NCBI GenBank assembly: GCA_913054475.1 | Contig: CAJXJF010000005.1 | Coordinates: forward strand, 1 to 49,904 | Length of the DNA: 49,904 nucleotides | Source of the DNA: an uncultured Nitratifractor sp. | GTDB lineage: Bacteria > Campylobacterota > Campylobacteria > Campylobacterales > Sulfurovaceae | Reading direction: 5' to 3' | Part shown: one piece after another, positions 17,691-26,494 of the stretch | Layout: the number at the start of each line of letters is the position of its first letter | How positions within the stretch are numbered: the stretch's first letter is position 1 | Position numbers and translations under genes: made by a program | Notes under the pieces: generated by a model | What the model was told of the DNA's origin: nothing | Seen by the model: the letters and a program-made list of their open reading frames with translations, nothing else | The model's database searches: none

Positions 17691-18569
17691 ATGGCAAAGA
17701 GTCTGTATGAAACATTGGGAGTTGGTGAAAACGCCTCTGCCGAGGAGATAAAAAAGGCGTACAGGAAACTTGCGAGAAAGTACCATCCCGATATAAACAA
17801 GGATCCCGAAGCCCAGGAGAAGTTCAAGGAGATAAACGCTGCCTATGAGGTTCTAAGCGATCCCGAGAAGAAGGCTCGCTACGATCGCTTCGGAGATCAG
17901 ATGTTCGGCGGTCAGAACTTCAGCGATTTCGCACGCAGCCAGGGTGCCGATGTGGATCTCGAAGAGATTCTGCGGGCGATGTTCGGAGGCGGAGGCGGTT
18001 TCGGCGGATTCGGAGGCTTTGGCAGTGCCGGAGAGAGAAGATCCGGTTTTTCCGGTTTCGGAGCACCGGATCTGGATACGAGAGCCAGAATCACGATACC
18101 TTTCAATGTCTCCGTACTCGGCGGCAAGCACCATGTAAGCACCCCTGAAGGGGAGAGTTTCGATATCAAGATACCTGCCGGTATCAAGAGCGGTGAGACA
18201 CTCAGGGTCCGAGGCAAGGGGAAGAGCTATCAGGGGCAAAGAGGCGATCTGCTCATAACCGTGGATGTGGCACCATCTACGGAGTATAGAAGAGAGGGTA
18301 ACGACCTCTACAAAAATATAGACATAGCTCTGAAATATGCGCTTTTCGGCGGGAAAGTGAAGGTTCGCACTCCCGAAAAGGAGGTGACTCTGAAGGTTCC
18401 CCGAAATACCAAGAACGGACAGAAATTCAGGCTCAAGGGCAAGGGGTTCACAGACAGGCGTACGGGTATGAAAGGTGATCTCTTCCTCGTGGCCAATGTC
18501 GTCATACCCGATGTCGATGCTCTGCCCGAAGAGTTGCGCAAAATGTGCGAAGAGAAGCTTCCCGAATAG
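17691..18569 (+). CDS. cbpA: Curved-DNA-binding/DnaJ-family co-chaperone
   Basis: A 292-residue J-domain protein. The N-terminal J domain (about 1-70) has the HPD motif in [13 protein letters not shown] Gly/Phe-rich stretch (about 95-125) follows, then two C-terminal substrate-binding domains with [29 protein letters not shown] and [18 protein letters not shown]. The cysteine-rich zinc-finger region of full DnaJ is missing, so this is the CbpA type (about 300 residues). It stimulates DnaK. Followed by hspR with 11 bases between, the arrangement of the heat-shock operon in Helicobacter and Campylobacter. ATG is preceded by GAGGAG. Confidence 0.9.
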   Translation: MAKSLYETLGVGENASAEEIKKAYRKLARKYHPDINKDPEAQEKFKEINAAYEVLSDPEKKARYDRFGDQMFGGQNFSDFARSQGADVDLEEILRAMFGGGGGFGGFGGFGSAGERRSGFSGFGAPDLDTRARITIPFNVSVLGGKHHVSTPEGESFDIKIPAGIKSGETLRVRGKGKSYQGQRGDLLITVDVAPSTEYRREGNDLYKNIDIALKYALFGGKVKVRTPEKEVTLKVPRNTKNGQKFRLKGKGFTDRRTGMKGDLFLVANVVIPDVDALPEELRKMCEEKLPE

Positions 18570-18580
18570 AAAGGAGTGAG

Positions 18581-18958
18581 ATGATGCATAGCTATGACGA
18601 ACCTGTATATCTTATCAGCGTAGTGGCGAATATGCTCGATATCCATCCTCAGACTCTCAGGCAGTACGAGAGAGACGGTCTGATAGAGCCGGCCCGTACG
18701 CAGGGGAGAATGAGACTCTACTCCCAGAGAGATATAGACAGAATGAAGATGATACTCAGACTCACGAGAGACATGGGTGTCAACATAGCGGGAGTCGATG
18801 TGATTTTGCGTCTGAAAGAGCAGATGGAGAAGATGGAGGAGGAGATAGAGTATCTCAGAGAGGAGCTCAGCAGAGTCAACAGACACGGCTCCGTACCTAC
18901 CGGCAAGGCGATCGTGAAAAAGAGCAGATACGATCTCATCATCTTCGAAGGGGAGTAG
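18581..18958 (+). CDS. hspR: MerR-family heat-shock repressor HspR
   Basis: A 125-residue MerR-type regulator. An N-terminal winged helix (DIHPQTLRQYERDGLIEPAR, with MRLYSQRDIDRM) matches HspR, and a coiled coil rich in Glu and Met (about 75-110) provides dimerisation. A basic tail (VKKSRYDLIIF) is also typical of HspR. AGGAG stands six bases before ATG 18581; ATG 18584 is equivalent and an upstream GTG at 18545 lies inside cbpA. Expected to repress heat-shock genes, including its own operon, with DnaK as co-repressor in other bacteria. Its TAG stop abuts the stop of the facing Fe-S gene with no spacer. A GGAGT/ACTCC hairpin spans the junction and a TTTTT run lies downstream. Confidence 0.9.
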   Translation: MMHSYDEPVYLISVVANMLDIHPQTLRQYERDGLIEPARTQGRMRLYSQRDIDRMKMILRLTRDMGVNIAGVDVILRLKEQMEKMEEEIEYLREELSRVNRHGSVPTGKAIVKKSRYDLIIFEGE

Positions 18959-20263
18959 TCACTCCTCTCTCTTCCCCTTTTTCAGGGCGTCGGCTATCAG
19001 TTCGATGGGGTTTTTGAATATCACTTCGCTTTCGCGCGCGTGCAAAGAGGCGCTTATCTGCATACGGCAAGCACTGCACTCGGCGCTGACGATATCGGCG
19101 CCGCTCTCTTCTATCATGGCGGCTTTGGGGGCGCCGGCCGCCTTCGCGAGATGGTACTTTTCCGTCTGCATCGTAACTCCGCCGAAACCGCAACAGCGTC
19201 CCGCTTCGCTCATCTCCGAAATCCGATAATTGTATCCGAGAAGTTTTCTGGGCTCTTTATATATCCCCTGTACCTTTCGGGCATGACAGGCATCGTGATA
19301 GGTCACCGTTTCAGCCATTGTCGCTCCTCTCTCTTCAAGAAGCGAGGAGAGTTCGGTATGCTTTTCGAGCCACTCGGTGGCCATATATATCTTTTGCGAG
19401 ACTCTTTTGGCCCTATCGGCCCAGAGCTCCATAGCTCTGTTTCTGAAGAATATCTCCCAGTCATGTTTTATCATGGCCGAGCAGGTGGCTTCCGGAATTA
19501 TTATCGCCTCTACATCGTCTATGAAACTTTCGAAATACTCTATATTCTCTTTGGCGAGTTTCTCGACCGTATAGAAGTCGCCTGTGAAGTAGGCGGGTGC
19601 CGAGCAGCACTTCTGCGCTTTGGGGATGAAGGCGTCGATTTCGAGCTCTTTGAGGATATAGAGGAGGGAGTCGCCTATGCCGGTGTAGTTGTAGTTTGCC
19701 AGACAGCCTATGAAAATCGCCACTCTTCTGCCTTTGCCCTGCGGAATGTTTTCGGGATAGGTGTTGAGAAAGCTCGTTTTGGCGAGGCTGGGAAGAAGTC
19801 TTGCGCTTTTGATTATCGGCAGCCTGAATCTTGGCAGCATCCCTCCCTTTCGAGGCTCCTCGCTGAAGGCACAGGTTCTAAAAGTGTAGCCGAGTTTCAT
19901 CATCGCATCCATTAGCCACCGATGTCTCAATAGCAGGAAAAAGGCCCTTTTGAACCACGCTATGCCATATCTGTCGGCTATATCGCGCCTGACCTCCTCT
20001 ATGAGCATATCCGTCGGCAGTGAATTGGGGCAGACTTCGGTACAGGCGGTACAGAGGAAACAGCTTTCGAAGATATCCTTGGCCGTTTCGTCCAGATCCA
20101 ACTCTCCTCTCTCATATGCACCCAGCAGGTCTATGAAGCCTCTTGGCGATGTGGTTTCATCGGGATTGATACGATGGATTGTACATACAGGTATGCATCG
20201 TCCACACTTGATACAGGCGTCACTCGTGCGTGTAAAATCGAAAATTTCGCTCTCTTCTCTCAT
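18959..20263 (-). CDS. Iron-sulfur oxidoreductase with two 4Fe-4S sites and two CCG domains
   Basis: A 434-residue soluble protein of the GlcF/HdrD/LutA type. The N-terminal ferredoxin domain has CIKCGRCIPVC and CFLCTACTEVCP, each a 4Fe-4S site. Two cysteine-rich CCG domains follow: CLANYN...CCSAPAYFTGD (about 180-215) and HDACHARKVQG...GRCCGFGGVT with SAECSACRMQ (about 330-415). Such proteins pass electrons from lactate, glycolate or heterodisulfide-type dehydrogenases. No flavin dehydrogenase partner is adjacent, so the substrate is unknown. It is convergent with, and abuts, hspR. Confidence 0.82.
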   Translation of the reverse strand: MREESEIFDFTRTSDACIKCGRCIPVCTIHRINPDETTSPRGFIDLLGAYERGELDLDETAKDIFESCFLCTACTEVCPNSLPTDMLIEEVRRDIADRYGIAWFKRAFFLLLRHRWLMDAMMKLGYTFRTCAFSEEPRKGGMLPRFRLPIIKSARLLPSLAKTSFLNTYPENIPQGKGRRVAIFIGCLANYNYTGIGDSLLYILKELEIDAFIPKAQKCCSAPAYFTGDFYTVEKLAKENIEYFESFIDDVEAIIIPEATCSAMIKHDWEIFFRNRAMELWADRAKRVSQKIYMATEWLEKHTELSSLLEERGATMAETVTYHDACHARKVQGIYKEPRKLLGYNYRISEMSEAGRCCGFGGVTMQTEKYHLAKAAGAPKAAMIEESGADIVSAECSACRMQISASLHARESEVIFKNPIELIADALKKGKREE

Positions 20264-20389
20264 CTCTATCCTATCTATCCGGCAATATTTGCGACATTTG
20301 TACTATTTTTTTCTTTCAATTACAATTAAATTACCGTAAAAATAATATTGTTCAAGAATTTATAAAAAAAATTTCAGTATGATTTAATC

Positions 20390-22369
20390 ATGAGAAGAAG
20401 ATGGTATGAAAGCCTAAGAGCCAAAGCGATGCTGCTCTTTATCGTCGGTGGTCTGCTCTACCTGATGGTGGTGATGGAGAGTTTCTCCTATATCAAAAGT
20501 GCCCATCTGATGGAGAGAGCGAAAGAGAGAATAGCGCTGGAAACCGCCGGTGTGATAAGAGAGCTACTCGTAGATCAGAAAAGAGAAGAGACTTTGGCTG
20601 TAGATATCGCTTCTGTCGCCGATGATGAAAAGGTCTGCGAAGTCTTGCCGAGACTCTTGAAAAATTTCGAAGAGAGCGATATCGTAAGTGCCGGAGTCTG
20701 GTTCGAAGAGGATATGGCAAGAAGAGAGAGCTCCTGTTTTTTCAGTAGAGACGAGAGTGGCGGTTTTTCCAAGATACCCGGCTATGAGAGGAAGAGTGCC
20801 ATACCTTTTAGAAAGATGGAATTCTACACCATAGGGAGATATCTCAAAAGAGGCGAGACCTTCTGGACCAGACTATATAGCGACCCTGTGACCCATATCT
20901 CCATGATTACGGTGGTTTCACCCATCTACGAAGGGAAGAGCTTCGTAGGTGTTGCAAGTGTGGATGTGAGTCTGGGGAGTGAATATGACAACATCTTCAG
21001 CTCTTTGAAAGATAGCCATGACCGCTATTTCATCTTGAGAGACAGAGTCGGCAATATCGTGACGGCATCTTCAGATATTCTGGGAAGAGTGAAGTACGAT
21101 AGCGAAATTTTCGACAGACTCCAAAGACACGATTCTTTCGATGGCAACGAGGAGCTTGCTCTGAAGCTGGCCGAAAATTCGAGCGAGATTACACGAAAAG
21201 AAGCTCTTAGAATAGCTGGAGAGATGGAGTGGATGAGACGAAATCCGGCCAATTCCCCCCTAAATTTTGTTTCGCAAAAGGAGAGTGATCCCATACTGCA
21301 CGATAGAAGTGTATTGGCGTTTTTCTATTTTCCCCATACCGGTTGGCAGATGTTGGTGGGGATATCACAAAAGGTCGTTTTGAAAGATATAGACAACCTT
21401 TTCGACGCCATTGTGTGGACAACGGTGATCTCCTCTTTGCTCTTCGCACTCTTTGGCTATTTCTATCTGAGAATGAATGTGATTACACCTATAGTCTCCT
21501 TGAGTGAACAGCTTAAAAAAGCCGACTACGAGATGCAACTACATGTGGGCTCCAACGATGAACTTGCCTCTTTGGCCGAAAGTTTCAACGAACGCAACAG
21601 AGCGTTGGCCAGATCGATAGAAGAGAGAAGAACGAGTGAAAAACTGCTGATGCAGCAGTCGAAGATGGCGGCCATAGGAGAGATGCTCGATGCGGTGGCT
21701 CATCAGTGGAAACAGCCGCTGAGCTCTCTGAGCCTCTATGCCGATCTTCTAAAAGGGGATTACGACGATGGAAGGGTCGATGGTAGCTACATAAAGGAGT
21801 TTTCCTCGAATATACATATGCAGATCGATCATATGGTCAAAACACTCGAAACATTCAGGGAGTTCTTCAGACCCAAAAGGAAGGAAGAGTATTTCGATAT
21901 CTCTCAGGCTGTCGAAGAGACACTGCTTCTGTTGAAGGATGACCTGATGAAAAACAGGGTCGATGTGGAGGTATCGAGGGAGGGGAAGATAGAGATCTTT
22001 GGTTCGAAAAACGGCTTCAAACACCTTCTTTTGAATGTAATATCCAATGCTAGGGACGCCTGTACACAAAAGGGAGAGCGCAGATGCAGGGTCACGATAA
22101 GGATTATCGGCGACAAGAAGAGCCCGAGAGTCGAGATAGAGGATAGTGCGGGGGGAATCGATGTAAGTCCGATAGAGAAGATATTCGAACCTCACTTCAC
22201 GACGAAGGAGGAGGGCAAAGGTACCGGTATAGGGCTCTATATGAGCAGACAGATAGCCGAGAGACTCGATGCCCGACTCGATGTGGAAAACAGAGAAGAG
22301 GGGGCATGCTTCATACTCCGTTTCAGCGCTACTGGAATAAAGAGCGAAAAAGCAGATGCGGAAGCTTAG
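20390..22369 (+). CDS. Orphan membrane sensor histidine kinase with periplasmic Cache-type sensor
   Basis: A 659-residue kinase. A membrane span (about 13-34) is followed by a 280-residue periplasmic region with Cache-like features, including ISMITVVSPIYEGKSFVGVASVDVS. A second span (about 343-365) leads to a HAMP-like linker, then a dimerisation helix with the phosphoacceptor in AVAHQWKQPLSSL, a type common in Campylobacterota. The HATPase domain has NVISNARDAC, VEIEDSAGGID and TTKEEGKGTGIGLYMS. No response regulator is next to it, so its partner is elsewhere. A small organic molecule is the likely ligand by family. The upstream region is very AT-rich; no strong ribosome-binding site is visible. 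Confidence 0.85.
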   Translation: MRRRWYESLRAKAMLLFIVGGLLYLMVVMESFSYIKSAHLMERAKERIALETAGVIRELLVDQKREETLAVDIASVADDEKVCEVLPRLLKNFEESDIVSAGVWFEEDMARRESSCFFSRDESGGFSKIPGYERKSAIPFRKMEFYTIGRYLKRGETFWTRLYSDPVTHISMITVVSPIYEGKSFVGVASVDVSLGSEYDNIFSSLKDSHDRYFILRDRVGNIVTASSDILGRVKYDSEIFDRLQRHDSFDGNEELALKLAENSSEITRKEALRIAGEMEWMRRNPANSPLNFVSQKESDPILHDRSVLAFFYFPHTGWQMLVGISQKVVLKDIDNLFDAIVWTTVISSLLFALFGYFYLRMNVITPIVSLSEQLKKADYEMQLHVGSNDELASLAESFNERNRALARSIEERRTSEKLLMQQSKMAAIGEMLDAVAHQWKQPLSSLSLYADLLKGDYDDGRVDGSYIKEFSSNIHMQIDHMVKTLETFREFFRPKRKEEYFDISQAVEETLLLLKDDLMKNRVDVEVSREGKIEIFGSKNGFKHLLLNVISNARDACTQKGERRCRVTIRIIGDKKSPRVEIEDSAGGIDVSPIEKIFEPHFTTKEEGKGTGIGLYMSRQIAERLDARLDVENREEGACFILRFSATGIKSEKADAEA

Positions 22370-22434
22370 CGAGGCATATCGCTCCTTCGACGACGAAGTA
22401 TCGAGAAAGAAGCTTTGCCAAGAACGCTTTTGGA

Positions 22435-22482
22435 TATAATCACGCGAATCGTTCGGGAGAGGAGGCGGAGTCCATCTCCTCT
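22435..22482 (+). promoter_or_regulatory. Promoter -10 box and leader hairpin of leuC operon
   Basis: TATAAT at 22435-22440 would start a transcript near 22447. About ten bases into that leader AGAGGAG (22458-22464) pairs with CTCCTCT (22476-22482) over an 11-base loop. The hairpin may stabilise the 5' end or attenuate; there is no run of Leu codons to make a classical leucine attenuator. Confidence 0.35.
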
Positions 22483-22525
22483 TCTTCCGTGTAGAATATA
22501 GCGAAGAATCGAGCAAGGATGCAGA

Positions 22526-23806
22526 ATGGGACAGACTATAACGGAAAAGATATTCTCCGAACATGCCGGCACAGAGGTGAAGGCGGGGGAGATTGTGAGA
22601 GTGGATATAGATATGGTCATCGGCAACGATATCACCACACCGATATCGATAAAGGCCTTCGAAGAGAGCGGTGCCAAAAAGCTCGCCAATCCCGACGGAT
22701 TCGCCATAGTGATGGACCACTATATACCCGCGAAGGATATCGCAAGTGCCAACCAGGCCAAAATAAGCAGAGATTTCGCATACAAACACGAGCTGAAATA
22801 CTTTTTCGACGAGAAGGATATGGGTATAGAGCACGCACTCCTTCCCGAAAAGGGTCTCGTGGTGCCGGGAGATGTAATCATAGGGGCCGACAGCCACACC
22901 TGCACCCACGGAGCCTTGGGCGCCTTCAGTACAGGAATGGGGAGTACGGATATCTCCTTCGCCATAATAACCGGCGGTAACTGGTTCAAGGTCCCCGAGA
23001 CGATCAAGGTCGTATTGAAGGGCAGACCGGGGAGACATGTCTATGGCAAGGATATCATTCTGGAGCTCATAAGGATACTCGGTGTCGATGGCGCACTCTA
23101 CAAAGCTCTGGAGTTTACGGGTGAGGGTATAGCCCATCTCTGTATGGACGACAGATTCAGTATATGCAATATGGCCATAGAGGCCGGAGCGAAAAACGGA
23201 ATCATAGAGGTGGACGATATCACCCTCGAGTATCTCGACGAGAGAGCGAAGCTCAACGGCGGGCTGAGAGCCGAACCCAAAATCCACCGCTCCGATGCCG
23301 ACGCCCGATACTGCAGGGTGATAGAGATAGACCTCGATACCCTTTCGCCCGTAGTGGCCTTTCCGTTTCTGCCGAGTAACGGCAGATATATCGAGGATGC
23401 CGCATCGGAAAATATAGAGATAGACCAGGTGATGATAGGCAGTTGCACCAACGGCAGACTCGAAGATCTCAGAATAGCCGCCGATATAGTCAGAGGCAAG
23501 AGGGTGGCCAGACGCACGAGAATGATAGTTACGCCGGCGACTCAGAAGATATTCATGCAGGCCGAGAAGGAGGGGCTGATAGATACTCTCATCGAAGCGG
23601 GTGCCGTAGTCTCCAACCCGACATGCGGAGCCTGCCTCGGCGGTTATATGGGAATATTGGGTGATGGTGAGAAGTGCGTATCCACGACGAACAGAAATTT
23701 CGTAGGTAGAATGGGTGCGAGAAGTTCGGAGATATATCTCGCCAACTCCGCCGTGGCCGCCGCGAGTGCGATAGCCGGCAGGCTCGTAGACCCCAGAGAG
23801 CTTTGA
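22526..23806 (+). CDS. leuC: 3-Isopropylmalate dehydratase large subunit
   Basis: Isomerises 2- to 3-isopropylmalate in leucine synthesis, with LeuD. The 426-residue sequence has the aconitase-family pattern: GADSHTCTHGALGAFSTGMG, IGSCTNGRLEDL and PTCGACLGGYMG, which supply the three Cys ligands of the 4Fe-4S cluster. At about 420 residues it belongs to the shorter (archaeal/HACN-like or Campylobacterota) group rather than the 466-residue enterobacterial type. AAGGA lies seven bases before ATG 22526. It overlaps the next gene by four bases. LeuD is not adjacent, which is unusual for a leuCD pair but known in this phylum. Confidence 0.9.
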   Translation: MGQTITEKIFSEHAGTEVKAGEIVRVDIDMVIGNDITTPISIKAFEESGAKKLANPDGFAIVMDHYIPAKDIASANQAKISRDFAYKHELKYFFDEKDMGIEHALLPEKGLVVPGDVIIGADSHTCTHGALGAFSTGMGSTDISFAIITGGNWFKVPETIKVVLKGRPGRHVYGKDIILELIRILGVDGALYKALEFTGEGIAHLCMDDRFSICNMAIEAGAKNGIIEVDDITLEYLDERAKLNGGLRAEPKIHRSDADARYCRVIEIDLDTLSPVVAFPFLPSNGRYIEDAASENIEIDQVMIGSCTNGRLEDLRIAADIVRGKRVARRTRMIVTPATQKIFMQAEKEGLIDTLIEAGAVVSNPTCGACLGGYMGILGDGEKCVSTTNRNFVGRMGARSSEIYLANSAVAAASAIAGRLVDPREL

Positions 23807-24561
23807 AAAGAGAATCCGATACTCCCTCTCTCATCCTCAGCGGCGGATGCAGGAGAGGCTGGCGGCCTATAATCGCCGGGGCGCTCGAAAAACTGCCTGC
23901 CGAATATCTCTCGTATCTGCTCGAAAACAGGGAGTACCTGCCCGGAAAAGAGAGGCTTTTGGCGGCTTTCGATGCCATGGAGCCCGATGAGGTGAAGTAT
24001 ATACTTTTCGGACAGGACCCCTATCCCAGAAGAGAGAGTGCCACGGGCTACGCCTTCATAGACGGCAGGGTGGATAGGATATTTTGTGAAAAGGGATTAT
24101 GCAAAGAGGTCAACAGAGCCACGAGCCTGAGAAATTTCATGAAGATGCTTCTTGTCGCCGCCGGAGAGTTGAAGTGTGGCGACCTGTCGCAGAGCGCCAT
24201 CGCCTCGATAGCGAAGGATGGAATGATAGAGACGATGGATGAACTCAAAGACAAGCTGAGCGATGCCGGCGTACTTCTGCTCAACAGCTCTCTCGTCTTC
24301 GACGGTGCCGCCAATTCAGGAAAGCATATATCGTTGTGGCGTCCCTTTATGGAGAGTCTGCTCGATGCTTTGAGTGCCTACGATGTGAAACTCATCCTCT
24401 TCGGTGCCCATGCGGCGAAGATAGAGAAGCTCGAAGCGGCGGCGAAGATGGAGAAGATAAAACTTCCCCACCCCTACAACCACTCCTTCATCTGTCTGAA
24501 AGAGGCGTTGGAGCTTTTCGGAAGTATGGATCTGCTTTTTTCGAAAGGATTGAAGAGTTGA
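23803..24561 (+). CDS. Uracil-DNA glycosylase-superfamily protein
   Basis: A 252-residue base-excision repair enzyme of the uracil-DNA glycosylase fold. Motif A is LFGQDPYPRRESATGYAF, which keeps the GQDPY of family 1 UNG (catalytic Asp) but has Pro in place of the usual His. Motif B is HPYNHSF where family 1 has HPSPLS. The protein also has GVLLLNSSLVF and LILFGAHAAKIE, as in UNG. The start is a TTG whose last bases overlap the leuC stop as TTGA. It thus reads through from leuC and into arsC. The divergence suggests a distinct Campylobacterota subfamily; substrate range is not clear. Confidence 0.75.
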   Translation: MKRESDTPSLILSGGCRRGWRPIIAGALEKLPAEYLSYLLENREYLPGKERLLAAFDAMEPDEVKYILFGQDPYPRRESATGYAFIDGRVDRIFCEKGLCKEVNRATSLRNFMKMLLVAAGELKCGDLSQSAIASIAKDGMIETMDELKDKLSDAGVLLLNSSLVFDGAANSGKHISLWRPFMESLLDALSAYDVKLILFGAHAAKIEKLEAAAKMEKIKLPHPYNHSFICLKEALELFGSMDLLFSKGLKS

Positions 24562-24968
24562 AGAAGGTATTGGTACTCTGTACGGGAAACAGTTGTAGAT
24601 CGATCATGGCGGAGGCTCTGATAAACGCCGAACTCTCCGAGAAAGGGATAAGGGCCTTCAGTGCCGGCAGCAGGCCGCAGGGAAGAGTAAATCCCAATGC
24701 CGAAAGAGTCCTGAAGGAGAGAGCTATCTGGAGAGACGAGTACCACTCGAAAGCTATCGAAGAGCTCGATGACGAGGCGCCTTTCGATCTTCTCGTGACG
24801 GTATGCGACAAGGCCAGAGAGAGCTGTCCCCTCTACGAAAAGGCTGCAGAAAGTCTCCATATCCCCTATAGGGATCCGGATGGTATGGGATACGAGGCTT
24901 TCCAAAGCACTCTACAGAAGATGCGAAAGAGTCTGTTGCCGGCAGTCGAAGAGTGCTTGTCGGACTAA
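24558..24968 (+). CDS. arsC: Thioredoxin-coupled arsenate reductase (low-Mr phosphatase fold)
   Basis: A 136-residue protein with the phosphatase loop CTGNSCRS (Cys near residue 8). A second cysteine pair, VTVCDKARESCP, has C-x6-C spacing equal to the C82/C89 pair of thioredoxin-linked ArsC, and RDPDGMGYEAF fits the segment that follows. The Cys triad therefore supports arsenate reduction rather than a simple tyrosine phosphatase. The start is TTG 24558 overlapping the glycosylase stop as TTGA, with AAAGGA eight bases upstream; the frame stays open upstream to 24336 inside the glycosylase gene. No ars permease or repressor adjoins it. Confidence 0.8.
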   Translation: MKKVLVLCTGNSCRSIMAEALINAELSEKGIRAFSAGSRPQGRVNPNAERVLKERAIWRDEYHSKAIEELDDEAPFDLLVTVCDKARESCPLYEKAAESLHIPYRDPDGMGYEAFQSTLQKMRKSLLPAVEECLSD

Positions 24969-25014
24969 AAAAGTTGTAAAATATAGTCATTCTATTTTCC
25001 GGAAGGGGTTTAAT

Positions 25015-25599
25015 GTGGAAGAGAAGAGGGATAGGAAGATACAGATTGTCGTAGGTGCTCTCAAACTCTTTGCCGAAAAGGGTTACTACAGGAGTACCAT
25101 TCCCGATATAGCGGGCTCGCTGGGGATGAGTTCGGGAAATCTCTACAACTACTTCCACTCGAAAGAGGAGTTGGCGCAGGAGGCGATAAGATATATATCG
25201 TCATATCTGGCTATCCGAATAAGAGAGGTCAACGAAAGCAAGAAGAGTTCGAGAGAGAAGATAGAGGATATAGTTCGTATCTATTTCGAAACCGCCAGAG
25301 ACGAGCCGCAGATGATAGATTTCTTTCTGAGGGTCTATCTGAGCAATAGAGAGGTCTTTAGCGACGGATGTGAAGGTATGGTTTGCGTAAACGAATTCAT
25401 CACCGAAATAATGATCTTTTTCGAAGAGGGGGTTGCGAACGAAGAGTTGAGAAATCAGGACTTTTTCACCGCATTCGGACTCTTTATGGGCTATCTGGGC
25501 GGGATGGTCTTTCTCTACGGGGAGAGAATGTTGCCAAAAGCTCTGGAGTCGTATATAGAAGATATATCCGAAAATATCTATAGAGCCCTGGGGGTCTGA
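25015..25599 (+). CDS. TetR/AcrR-family transcriptional regulator
   Basis: A 194-residue regulator. The N-terminal helix-turn-helix (residues about 10-55) reads ALKLFAEKGYYRSTIPDIA, then SSGNLYNYFHSKEEL, a textbook TetR motif. The remaining 130 residues are the helical ligand-binding and dimer domain. The start is GTG 25015, six bases after GGAAGGGG. The gene ends four bases before the hydrogenase small-subunit ATG, so it very probably regulates, and is cotranscribed with, that hydrogenase. The effector is unknown. Confidence 0.85.
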   Translation: MEEKRDRKIQIVVGALKLFAEKGYYRSTIPDIAGSLGMSSGNLYNYFHSKEELAQEAIRYISSYLAIRIREVNESKKSSREKIEDIVRIYFETARDEPQMIDFFLRVYLSNREVFSDGCEGMVCVNEFITEIMIFFEEGVANEELRNQDFFTAFGLFMGYLGGMVFLYGERMLPKALESYIEDISENIYRALGV

Positions 25600-25603
25600 G
25601 GAG

Positions 25604-26494
25604 ATGGCGGAGAAAAAGCTTCTTCTGTGGCTCTCCCAGCTGGCCTGCAACGCCAATGCGCACTCACTGCTCAACCACCCCTCTCTCGAAGAGTTTCAAA
25701 AATCTTTCGACTGGCTCTACCACCCTCTGCTACCTTCACTATCTTCTCTGGACGAGATATTGGACAACTACGAAGAGATGGAGTGCGATATCCTCCTCAT
25801 AGACGGTGCACTCTGTGCCGGATTGAGCAAAAAAGGGGTGAGAATGAGGGATATGCTCGAGCACTTCGCGAAGAGTTGCAGCCACATTCTCACCGTAGGT
25901 ACCTGTGCCACCTACGGAGGTATATTCTCGGCGGGCGGCGAGGATAGGAGCGGTCTGCATTTCGACGGCGAGAAAAGGCTGGATGGCTTTTCGGACTTTT
26001 TCGAAAAGAGCATATCCCTGCCGGGCTGTCCCGTGCATCCCGAAATAGTCGTATCTGTTATCACCGCACTTGCTCAGGGCGGGAGCCTGCCTCTGGATAG
26101 CTACAGGCGTCCCAAAGAGTACTACGGCTATACCGTTCACGATGGATGCAGCAGAAACGAATATTTCGAATACAAGATAGACAGACACGATTTCGGTCAT
26201 CTCGAGGGGTGTATGTTCTATGAGCACGGATGCAGAGGGACATACAGCGCAGGAAGCTGCAACATGATTCTCTGGAACGGGGTATCTTCCAAAACGAGAG
26301 TCGGAGAGCCCTGTCACGGCTGTACCGAAGCCGATTTCCCCACGAGAGGTCTGTGGCGTACCGAAAAGCATATGGGTATTCCGGCAAGGCTTCCGCTGGG
26401 AGTCTCCAAAAGGGCCTATCTCAGTCTCGCAGGAGTGGCCAAGGCTTTCAGGATAGATAGATTTCACAGGCGCATACTGGAGGATGAGGAGTGA
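25604..26494 (+). CDS. [NiFe] hydrogenase small subunit, cytoplasmic, with altered proximal-cluster motif
   Basis: A 296-residue Fe-S subunit without a Tat signal, so it acts in the cytoplasm. Later cluster ligands are present: TVGTCATYGGIF, LPGCPVHPE, HDGCSRNEYF, EGCMFYEHGCRG, AGSCNMILWN and EPCHGCTE. The first motif, where the proximal 4Fe-4S normally has C-x2-C, is LACNANAHS: the first Cys is kept but the second is Asn, with His three residues on. A cysteine normally found between WN and PCxGC is also missing (SSKTRVG). From memory Campylobacterota group 2-like small subunits have C-N-G-N-x-H here. ATG follows GAGGAG. It overlaps the large-subunit gene by four bases (GTGA). Confidence 0.8.
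   Translation: MAEKKLLLWLSQLACNANAHSLLNHPSLEEFQKSFDWLYHPLLPSLSSLDEILDNYEEMECDILLIDGALCAGLSKKGVRMRDMLEHFAKSCSHILTVGTCATYGGIFSAGGEDRSGLHFDGEKRLDGFSDFFEKSISLPGCPVHPEIVVSVITALAQGGSLPLDSYRRPKEYYGYTVHDGCSRNEYFEYKIDRHDFGHLEGCMFYEHGCRGTYSAGSCNMILWNGVSSKTRVGEPCHGCTEADFPTRGLWRTEKHMGIPARLPLGVSKRAYLSLAGVAKAFRIDRFHRRILEDEE

Noticed and set aside
25015-25599. TetR regulator as control gene of arsC
   Set aside because: arsC is upstream and ends before it; the four-base spacing and direction link the regulator to the hydrogenase instead.
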